Below are positions 1 through 5,119 of a stretch of DNA of 5,119 nucleotides, in pieces; the stretch's first letter is position 1, and every line of letters begins with the position of its first letter. The stretch spans positions 1-5,119 of the forward strand of contig JAQCHM010000265.1 of the NCBI GenBank assembly GCA_027730885.1, written 5' to 3'. Made by a program: the position numbers and the translations under genes. Under the pieces are notes generated by a model that did not search any database, was not told where the DNA came from, and was given only the letters and a program-made list of their open reading frames with translations. The stretch comes from Actinomycetota bacterium (GTDB lineage: Bacteria > Actinomycetota > Acidimicrobiia > Acidimicrobiales > SZUA-35).

Positions 1-1431
1 TACTGGGTGGATCGCCCGACCGGTCGCGGCCCGGGCATGTTCCTGACCGTCGACGGGACGCGCGGCGCGGACGCCGGCCGGATTGCCGAACCGGGGGAGC
101 ACACCGACGAGATATTCGACACGATCGGCGAGCGTCGAACGAGGAGCGATCTGAGGAGAGTGGTCGCCGCGGGATCGATACCCGGAGGGCTGCCGTTCGC
201 CGGCCTGCGGGTCGCCGATTTCAGTTGGATCGGGGTCGGCCCCATTACGGCGAAGTGCCTGGCCGATCACGGAGCCACCGTGGTCCGGGTCGAGTCGGTC
301 AATCGCATTGACGGGCTGCGGGTGCAACCACCCTTCAAGGATGGCGTGTTCGGCGTCAACCGCTCCAACTTCTTCGGTGCCTTCAACACCTCCAAGATGG
401 GTTTGTCACTCGATCTCAAGACCGACGGGGGTATTGCCGCTGCCCGACGCCTGGTCGAATGGGCCGACGTGGTCATCGACAGCTTCACGCCCGGAGTGAT
501 GGCCGGGCTTGGGCTCGGGCCCGACGACATCCGACAGGTCAATCCCAGGGCAATCACCGTGACCACTTCGTTGTTGGGGTCGGGCGGGCCACGTTCGGCA
601 ATGGCCGGCTACGGCTATCACGCGGCGGCCCTCGCCGGTTTCTTCAACCTCGTCGGCTATCCCGATGGCCCTCCGGAAGGACCCTGGCTCGCGTACACCG
701 ACACCATCGCGCCGCGCTTCATCACCCCGACCATCCTGGCGGCGCTCGATCGTCGCGCCCGCACCGGCAGCGGTTGCCACATCGAGGCCGCCCAGCTCGA
801 GATTGCGCTTCAGCTTCTGGCGCCGGAGCTGCTCGCCTTCGCCGATCACGGTGCTGTAGCCATGAGGGCGGGCAGCCGGGATGCACGCTTCGCCCCCCAG
901 GGGGTCTATCCGTGCGAGGGGCATGACTGCTGGGCAGCGATCACCGTCAGCGACGACGCCGAATGGCACCGGTTCTGTCACGTGCTCGGGCGAACCGATT
1001 GGGCCGGTGACCCCGGTCTCGGCAGCCTCGCCGGTCGTCAGGAACGACACGACGAGATCGATGCCGGAATTGCTGCCTGGACGAGCCGGCGTTCGGAGGC
1101 GGAGGTCGAGGCGGCCCTGGCCGAGGTCGGAGTGCCCGCAGCAAAGGTGCAACGAAGCAGCGATCTCGCCGCCGATCCTCAGTACCAGCACCGTGGGTTC
1201 TATCGATCCCTGCCTCACAGCGAGCTCGGGCTGATTCCCTACGCCGGGCATCAGTATCGGATCTCGGGGTACCCCCTGTCGGGGCGCGACGACGCGAACC
1301 AAGGCTCGCCCAACGGACCTCGCTCGGGCGCTCCCCTGCTGGGTGAACACACCTTCCAGGTGCTCACCGACCTCCTCGGTTTCGAGATGGACGAGGTGGC
1401 CGAGATCGCAAGCTCGGGAGCGCTCGAGTAG
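1..1431 (+). CDS. Class III (CaiB/BaiF family) CoA-transferase, 3' part of a probable tandem-domain gene
   Basis: This protein would transfer CoA from a donor thioester to a carboxylic acid in the cytoplasm; the substrate is unknown. The frame is open to base 1 and 476 codons are visible, ending in TAG. Counting from the codon at base 1, residues ~64-476 form a complete CaiB/BaiF domain. It opens with LPFAGLRVADFSW, followed by the LADHGATVVRVES segment. GYPDGPP precedes YTD, whose Asp234 (codon 700-702) aligns with the catalytic Asp that forms the acyl/CoA intermediate in formyl-CoA transferase. ADPQYQHRGF and the tail LLGEHTFQVLTDLLGF complete the fold. Residues ~1-58 contain GEHTDEIFDTIG and LRRVVAAGSIP, which resemble that same C-terminal tail. 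I therefore infer a preceding CaiB domain outside the window. The GTG at base 7 is unlikely to be the true start. A GTG at 160 would give a single-domain form of 423 residues. Family assignment is firm; tandem architecture is inferred. Confidence 0.9.
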   Translation, partial: YWVDRPTGRGPGMFLTVDGTRGADAGRIAEPGEHTDEIFDTIGERRTRSDLRRVVAAGSIPGGLPFAGLRVADFSWIGVGPITAKCLADHGATVVRVESVNRIDGLRVQPPFKDGVFGVNRSNFFGAFNTSKMGLSLDLKTDGGIAAARRLVEWADVVIDSFTPGVMAGLGLGPDDIRQVNPRAITVTTSLLGSGGPRSAMAGYGYHAAALAGFFNLVGYPDGPPEGPWLAYTDTIAPRFITPTILAALDRRARTGSGCHIEAAQLEIALQLLAPELLAFADHGAVAMRAGSRDARFAPQGVYPCEGHDCWAAITVSDDAEWHRFCHVLGRTDWAGDPGLGSLAGRQERHDEIDAGIAAWTSRRSEAEVEAALAEVGVPAAKVQRSSDLAADPQYQHRGFYRSLPHSELGLIPYAGHQYRISGYPLSGRDDANQGSPNGPRSGAPLLGEHTFQVLTDLLGFEMDEVAEIASSGALE

Positions 1432-1432
1432 C

Positions 1433-1455
1433 CGGACGGTCAGCACAACCGTTCG
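1433..1455 (+). terminator. Weak hairpin at the convergent gene junction, possible terminator
   Basis: An 8-base-pair stem (1433-1440 with 1448-1455, one G-U pair on the + strand) encloses a 7-base loop. It begins two bases after the TAG of the upstream + gene and runs into the last codons of the facing - gene. There is no T-run on either side, so it is not a canonical intrinsic terminator. On the - strand the G-U becomes an A-C mismatch, so any effect should be stronger for + strand transcripts. It could be chance in GC-rich DNA. Confidence 0.25.
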
Positions 1456-3818
1456 AGAACCTCCTTGGTGTGTTGACCGACCAGCGGGGCCGGCCACCGG
1501 ACTGTGGTGGGCGAGTTGACCGCTGTCCATGCGGGGCCCGTGTGGGTCTGAACGCCGACCGCTTCGTGGGGCAAGCGAACGAAGAACCCACGTTGCTCCA
1601 GGTGCGGGTCAGCCAACAGATCGCGGGGACTCATCGAAGGGAAGGCCGCGACGCCGACCTGCTGCAGGTCAGCGGTGATCTGCCATGGATCGCGGTTCAT
1701 GGTCCAGGCCGTGATCAGGCCGTCCAGCTCGTGCTCGTGTTGCTTGCGGTCGACCTGCCTCGCGAAACGCCGATCGGCTCCGAGTTGGGTGCCGTCGGCT
1801 GCATCGATCGTGGAAGCCAACGCGGCCCACTGATCGTCGTCGGCACAGGCGATGGAGACCCACTCGTCTTCGCCGGCACATCGGTAGCAGTTGTGGGGGG
1901 CCATGACCGGGTCATGGTTGCCCTGACGTTCCGGTTGTCCTCCGGTGAGCTGGTAGTGCATCCACCCCTCGGACGCGCAGGAGGCCGTTGCTTCCCACAG
2001 GGCGACGTCGATGTAGCAGCCCTCACCTGTCCTCGCCCGTCCGACCAGTCCTGCGGTGACTGCGAACGCGGCGCAGATCCCCGACACAGGGTCACCGATG
2101 GCCAGGCCGAGCTCTCGCGGCTCGCCACCCGAGTAGCCGGTGAGTGCCGTGATCCCCGACAAGGGGCCCGTTGTCGGTCCATAGCCCATGTAGGTGGCCA
2201 GGGGTCCTTCGCTGCCATATCCGGAGATCGAAGCGACGATCAGGTCGGGCTTGATCGCCTTCAGCACGTCGTAGCCCAGCCCTAGCTTCTCCATCACGCC
2301 TGTGGCGAAGTTCTCGACCAGAACGTCGCACTGCTCGACCAACCGTTTGATCACCGCGATGGCGTCGGGATCGGCGAGATCGAGTTCGACGCTCTGTTTC
2401 CCCTGTTCCCACTGGTTGAAATAGGCGGAGGTGTTGAGGCTCGGCTCGACACCGGAGGGGTGCAACGGCAAGCGTCGGCCGAGGCCGGGCCGCGAACCGG
2501 ACTCGATCTTGATGACCTCTGCGCCCAGGAAACCCAGGTGAAGGGTGGCGTACGGTCCAGCCCAGACCCAGGTCATATCGAGTACCCGGACGCCTTCGAG
2601 CAGGCGAGCGCCGGTCATCGTCTCGGCACCGAGCCGAAGGAGGCTGCGTCCCGCGTCGAACCGGGGAACGTTCTCGGGATCGAGGACCGGCGCCGGCCCG
2701 ATAGGCGGGTGACCGGCGCTGGCGGTCCACCGGAACGGATGGCCGAGATGGGTGACCGTGCCGGCTACCGGGTGGGAGACCTGGTGGAAGAAGCCCCGGT
2801 GCTGCAGGTGGGTTTGGCCTTCGAGGTCGGCCATGGAGAAGACCGGGGCGAAACAGATGCGCCGAGCCTGGCCCTCGTGCCAGAGGTATTCGACCGAGTG
2901 CTGCTCGGTCCACTGCTCGATGTACAGGCAGAGCAGATCCTCGTTGTCGTGCCGGTCGGCGTTGGTGTCGAAGATGCCAAGATCCACCCATTCGGGATGC
3001 CCCATGAAGGCGACGAGGCGTTCCCATTGGTCCTGTTCGACGGTGACCAGGAAGATCAGACCATCGGAACAACGGAAGATCCTCCATGGGTTCAATAGAC
3101 GCGAACCGAGTCGGCTCGGGTTCTCACCCATGTAGCTGGCAGCGATGAGCGCGGCCTCGAGCATGCCGGCGGTGTGGGCCATCGAACTGAAGTCGATCAG
3201 TTCGCCGATACCCGTTCGTTCGGATTTGTCGAACGCCGCCAGTGCAACCATGGCTGCTGCGAACCCGGCGTGGTAGTCGGTCTGATGGCCGAAGACCTTC
3301 AACGGCGGCTGGTCGTCCTCATCGGACGCCCCCGGCGTCTGGTACGCCCAGCCACCTGCGTGGCTCACCGTCAGTTCGACTGCCGTGTACTGCGAGTAAA
3401 GACCGCTCCGCCCGAAGGGTGTGATGGAGCAGATGACCATTTCCGGGCGATTGCGAATGAGGGCATCGAGGTCGACGCCGAGTTCCTCGAGCGCCCGACC
3501 GTCGAGGTTGGTCACGACGATGTCTGCCTCGTCGATCAGTGGTTGGAGGCGGTCCGAACGGTGGGACGCGTCACGGGAATCGACCACCACCGACCGCTTG
3601 TTGGTGTTGAGCGCGAGGAACATGCCACTTGCGTCGGGGTCAGGGTTCGTGGCGAACGGCCCACGTCTGCGGGCTTGGTCCCCATGGGGCGGCTCGACCT
3701 TGATCACGTCGGCGCCCAGATCGGCCAACAAACGACCGGCGAAGGGAGCCGACGCCAGGTCGCCCAACTCGAGCACGCGAACACCGGCGAGCGGGCCGGC
3801 GATGGGGGAGGGGTTCAT
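1440..3818 (-). CDS. Tandem-domain class III CoA-transferase (CaiB/BaiF family), complete
   Basis: This 792-residue protein is about twice the usual ~400 residues of a CaiB/BaiF enzyme because it holds two complete domains. Domain 1 (residues ~8-378) starts GPLAGVRVLELGD, has the LADLGADVIKVEPPHGD segment, the putative catalytic Asp181 in GHQTDYHAGF and HLQHRGFF. A linker spans ~379-403. Domain 2 (~404-792) starts ARLLEGVRVLDMTWVWAGP, has LGFLGAEVIKIES, Asp576 in AIGDPVSG, HLEQRGFF and the tail LVGQHTKEVLERL. No signal peptide or membrane segment is seen; it should be a cytoplasmic CoA-transferase acting on an unknown carboxylic acid. ATG at 3818 is chosen because it sits seven bases after AGGA and just before the domain. 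It converges with the other CaiB gene (8 bases between stops) and diverges from a thioesterase. DMSP CoA-transferase/lyase DddD is a known tandem-domain relative, but nothing here specifically indicates DMSP; a racemase-like role is less likely. Confidence 0.93.
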   Translation of the reverse strand: MNPSPIAGPLAGVRVLELGDLASAPFAGRLLADLGADVIKVEPPHGDQARRRGPFATNPDPDASGMFLALNTNKRSVVVDSRDASHRSDRLQPLIDEADIVVTNLDGRALEELGVDLDALIRNRPEMVICSITPFGRSGLYSQYTAVELTVSHAGGWAYQTPGASDEDDQPPLKVFGHQTDYHAGFAAAMVALAAFDKSERTGIGELIDFSSMAHTAGMLEAALIAASYMGENPSRLGSRLLNPWRIFRCSDGLIFLVTVEQDQWERLVAFMGHPEWVDLGIFDTNADRHDNEDLLCLYIEQWTEQHSVEYLWHEGQARRICFAPVFSMADLEGQTHLQHRGFFHQVSHPVAGTVTHLGHPFRWTASAGHPPIGPAPVLDPENVPRFDAGRSLLRLGAETMTGARLLEGVRVLDMTWVWAGPYATLHLGFLGAEVIKIESGSRPGLGRRLPLHPSGVEPSLNTSAYFNQWEQGKQSVELDLADPDAIAVIKRLVEQCDVLVENFATGVMEKLGLGYDVLKAIKPDLIVASISGYGSEGPLATYMGYGPTTGPLSGITALTGYSGGEPRELGLAIGDPVSGICAAFAVTAGLVGRARTGEGCYIDVALWEATASCASEGWMHYQLTGGQPERQGNHDPVMAPHNCYRCAGEDEWVSIACADDDQWAALASTIDAADGTQLGADRRFARQVDRKQHEHELDGLITAWTMNRDPWQITADLQQVGVAAFPSMSPRDLLADPHLEQRGFFVRLPHEAVGVQTHTGPAWTAVNSPTTVRWPAPLVGQHTKEVLERLC

Positions 3819-3825
3819 CCAGGAA

Positions 3826-3829
3826 TCCT
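3826..3829 (-). promoter_or_regulatory. Ribosome binding site of the tandem CoA-transferase
   Basis: On the - strand AGGA lies seven bases before the ATG at 3818, good spacing for a Shine-Dalgarno element. It supports this ATG as the start and implies a leadered mRNA. Confidence 0.6.
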
Positions 3830-3854
3830 GTCGAGTCGGGCGGCTGCGCCTTCT

Positions 3855-3870
3855 GGCCGGTCCGGCCGGA
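3855..3870. repeat. GC-rich inverted repeat in the divergent promoter region, possible operator
   Basis: GGCCGG (3855-3860) and CCGGCC (3862-3867) form a perfect inverted repeat around one base. Overlapping it, TCCGGCCGGA (3861-3870) is a perfect 10-base palindrome. GGCCGG also recurs directly at 3864-3869. The cluster abuts the candidate -10 box of the - strand gene and covers the expected transcription start, where a repressor would act. Function is inferred from position only; GC-rich palindromes arise easily in such DNA. Confidence 0.3.
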
Positions 3871-3897
3871 GGATATCGGTCGATCCCGCCTGGTCGA
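3870..3897 (-). promoter_or_regulatory. Candidate promoter of the tandem CoA-transferase
   Basis: Read on the - strand, TCGACC (3897-3892, four of six matches to TTGACA) is followed after 16 bases by TATCCT (3875-3870), which fits TANNNT. Transcription would start near 3863, leaving a leader of about 45 bases that includes the AGGA ribosome binding site. The match is moderate and was picked by eye. Confidence 0.35.
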
Positions 3898-3914
3898 AGA
3901 GGTGGGGGGCCAGT

Positions 3915-3920
3915 TAGCGT
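3915..3920 (+). promoter_or_regulatory. Candidate -10 box for a leaderless thioesterase transcript
   Basis: TAGCGT fits the actinobacterial TANNNT -10 pattern and ends eight bases before the GTG at 3929. Transcription starting about seven to nine bases downstream would begin at or next to that GTG, giving a leaderless mRNA. No Shine-Dalgarno sequence stands at proper spacing before this GTG, which agrees with that reading. No convincing -35 box is seen; position 3891-3897 is weak. Confidence 0.45.
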
Positions 3921-3928
3921 GCTCGACC

Positions 3929-4624
3929 GTGACGCAGCTTTCCCCCGATCCTGGTCCCTTCGTGCCCGACGATCTACCGCCCCACGCCATTGCGCTGGCT
4001 GAAGCCGTGAATCGACTGGGCAGCGCGCTGATCGCTCGCGACGTCGACCCCGATCGAGCCGCAGAGATGGCCGCAGGTTTCGACGCGCAGACCGAGGAGT
4101 TGCTGCTGCTTCCGCAACGTCGGAAGGCCGACGACGTCGGCCGGCGCAATCGGGTGAGCGTCTTTGTCGAGACTGGGGAGTGGCCTGGCCCTCCGCCGCA
4201 GGGCGCGCAGGTCGAGTTCGATCCGGGATCCTTCGTCGGGGGCGAGTTGAACCCCCTCTCCATGGGCGTCCGCTACTACCGCGATGGAGACGAAGCCGTC
4301 GGGCACGTCACCCTTGGACGGGCGTTCGAAGGGCCCCCCGAGCGGGCGCACGGTGGCGCCGTCTGTGCCATCTTCGACGAGGTCCTGGGGTCGGTGTTCC
4401 GGGTCACAGGCACGCCGTCGGCATTCACCGGTGAACTTTCGGTTCGGTTCGAGAAGCCGGCGCCACTCGATGTGCCCCTCGAGTTTCGCGGGCGCCAGGT
4501 TCGGGCCGAGGGCCGCCGCCGGCACCTGGAGGGAGAAGCACACGGACCCGATGGAGTTTTCGCCCGAGCGACGGCCATCTTCATCGAGATGCGACTCGAC
4601 CAGTTCGTCCTGCCCGCGCGGTAG
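3929..4624 (+). CDS. PaaI-type hotdog-fold acyl-CoA thioesterase
   Basis: The predicted 231-residue cytoplasmic protein would hydrolyse acyl-CoA thioesters to free acid and CoA. The hotdog core lies in about residues 104-225: GGELNPLSMGVRY, the conserved central-helix motif AHGGAVCAIFDE (HGG at 141-143, Asp150 at the place of the catalytic Asp of PaaI), then GELSVRFEKPAPL and the strand FARATAIFIEM. The first ~100 residues are an extra helix-prone, charged segment not found in minimal ~140-residue PaaI enzymes, though longer thioesterases of this type are familiar in actinobacteria. GTG at 3929 is preferred over the in-frame GTG at 3902 because a TANNNT box sits right before it. The gene diverges from the tandem CoA-transferase across 110 bases, so a linked role in CoA-ester turnover is plausible. 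Its substrate is not evident. Family call is firm, start moderately sure. Confidence 0.88.
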   Translation: MTQLSPDPGPFVPDDLPPHAIALAEAVNRLGSALIARDVDPDRAAEMAAGFDAQTEELLLLPQRRKADDVGRRNRVSVFVETGEWPGPPPQGAQVEFDPGSFVGGELNPLSMGVRYYRDGDEAVGHVTLGRAFEGPPERAHGGAVCAIFDEVLGSVFRVTGTPSAFTGELSVRFEKPAPLDVPLEFRGRQVRAEGRRRHLEGEAHGPDGVFARATAIFIEMRLDQFVLPAR

Positions 4625-4639
4625 CTGCTCGGCCGCTAC
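4621..4639. terminator. Small hairpin spanning two convergent stop codons
   Basis: GTAGC (4621-4625) pairs with GCTAC (4635-4639) across a 9-base loop. Each arm contains the TAG stop of one of the two facing genes, which by itself guarantees three of the five base pairs. No T-run follows on either strand. A role as a two-way terminator is possible but weakly supported. Confidence 0.18.
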
Positions 4640-5119
4640 TTGAGGCCGTCGCTCTCGATCCCGAACGCGACACCGGCCGAATGGGACGCGGCGATCTCGG
4701 CCATGGTGTGGAAGGTGACGCCCAGGTCGGAGACGTCGTCGAGGAAGGACTCGAGAGCGAGGAGGCGGTGCCCTCGCCCAATGACCTGGGGATGGAAGAC
4801 GAGCGTCAGCACTCCTGCGGTGACCTCGCGGACCATCCAACGCACATCACCCATCCAGTTGGCGAACATGTCCTCGGGACGGGCGAGGCCCGGCATGATC
4901 ATGCGCTTGAACGCCACGAACTCGAGGTAGGGGTAGTCGTCGTTGGTCCAGGACCACGGCAACTCGATCAATTGGGAGTCGGCTCCCCACTGGGCCGCGC
5001 CGTCCGCGGGAAGCTGGTCTCCGGAGCGGACCTGATAGGGCCGGTAGTCATGGCCCATCAGCGAGGAGTCGTAGACCAGCCCGTGCTCGATCAGAAGTTC
5101 GATGGACTGGGCCGTGAGG
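4636..5119 (-). CDS. Polysaccharide deacetylase family protein (CE4/NodB fold), C-terminal part
   Basis: The frame is open through the right edge; 160 codons are visible, ending in TAG, and the true start lies beyond base 5119. The ATG at 5058 is internal, because family-typical sequence continues upstream of it: IELLIEHGLVYDSSLMGHDY. The piece holds the late NodB-fold elements: YDSSLMGHDYRPYQV (visible residues 16-30), ELPWSW, and LTLVFHPQVIGRGHRL with the conserved His109 (codon 4794-4792) that completes the active site. SFLDDVSDLGVTFHTMAEIA follows. The metal-binding Asp and His-x3-His motifs would be in the missing N-terminal half, so activity cannot be judged. This YDSSLM/HPQVIGRGHR pattern recalls the branch near peptidoglycan deacetylase PgdA of Helicobacter and allantoinase PuuE, where intracellular amide hydrolysis is as likely as cell-wall work. 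It faces the thioesterase with 11 bases between stops. Confidence 0.85.
   Translation of the reverse strand, partial: LTAQSIELLIEHGLVYDSSLMGHDYRPYQVRSGDQLPADGAAQWGADSQLIELPWSWTNDDYPYLEFVAFKRMIMPGLARPEDMFANWMGDVRWMVREVTAGVLTLVFHPQVIGRGHRLLALESFLDDVSDLGVTFHTMAEIAASHSAGVAFGIESDGLK

Noticed and set aside
406..1530. 374-residue open frame on the - strand opposite the first CoA-transferase
   Set aside because: It lies opposite a gene with clear CaiB motifs, has no recognisable domain, and long antisense frames are expected in GC-rich coding DNA.
1470..2285. 271-residue open frame on the + strand opposite the tandem CoA-transferase
   Set aside because: It is fully covered by domain 2 of the tandem enzyme, has no recognisable motif, and is a codon-bias shadow.
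2092..3087. 331-residue Arg/Pro-rich frame on the - strand within the tandem CoA-transferase
   Set aside because: Its composition (very rich in Arg, Pro and Gly) is typical of an out-of-frame reading of GC-rich coding DNA, and the overlapping frame has strong family motifs.
1440..3818. Specific assignment of the tandem enzyme as DMSP CoA-transferase/lyase DddD
   Set aside because: Tandem CaiB architecture and length are similar, but no other DMSP genes are present and substrate residues cannot be judged by eye.
3820..3830. Small palindrome CAGGAATCCTG next to the transferase start
   Set aside because: Five-base arms around one base, overlapping the ribosome binding site; too short to separate from chance.
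3174..3917. 247-residue + strand frame across the start of the tandem CoA-transferase and the divergent region
   Set aside because: It is antisense to domain 1, including the catalytic Asp region, and has no family signal; it would also remove the promoter region.
3974..4840. 288-residue - strand frame opposite the thioesterase that runs into the deacetylase
   Set aside because: It overlaps two genes with well-supported families in other frames and shows no domain of its own.

Overview
The window is GC-rich (roughly two-thirds G+C by eye), densely coded and free of RNA genes, insertion sequences or CRISPR arrays. Codon use, GTG starts and a TANNNT box placed directly before a start codon suggest a high-GC actinobacterium. 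An acidimicrobial-type lineage is possible, but that is inference and not shown by any marker gene here.

There are four protein genes on alternating strands (+, -, +, -). Bases 1-1431 (+) hold the 3' part of a class III (CaiB/BaiF family) CoA-transferase; its frame is open to the left edge. The first ~58 codons look like the end of an additional, upstream CaiB domain, so the gene is probably a two-domain protein cut by the window. Eight bases beyond its stop, facing it, ends a complete 792-residue gene (3818-1440, -) with two full CaiB/BaiF domains in tandem, each keeping the aspartate expected to carry the covalent CoA intermediate. A 110-base divergent intergenic region (3819-3928) carries candidate promoters for both flanking genes and a GC-rich inverted repeat. 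Next comes a PaaI-type hotdog acyl-CoA thioesterase (3929-4624, +) that appears to be made from a leaderless mRNA. Eleven bases further, facing it, ends a gene cut by the right edge (4636-5119, -), the C-terminal part of a polysaccharide-deacetylase (CE4/NodB fold) family protein.

Together the first three genes point to CoA-ester metabolism: two transferases that would activate carboxylic acids by moving CoA from a donor thioester, and a thioesterase that would release CoA from acyl-CoA. The substrates cannot be read from the sequence. No two complete genes share a strand in series, so no operon is visible; the coherence is by shared theme and one shared divergent promoter region. No defence, mobile or clearly undescribed system was found; the most notable point is the pair of tail-to-tail tandem-domain CoA-transferases.
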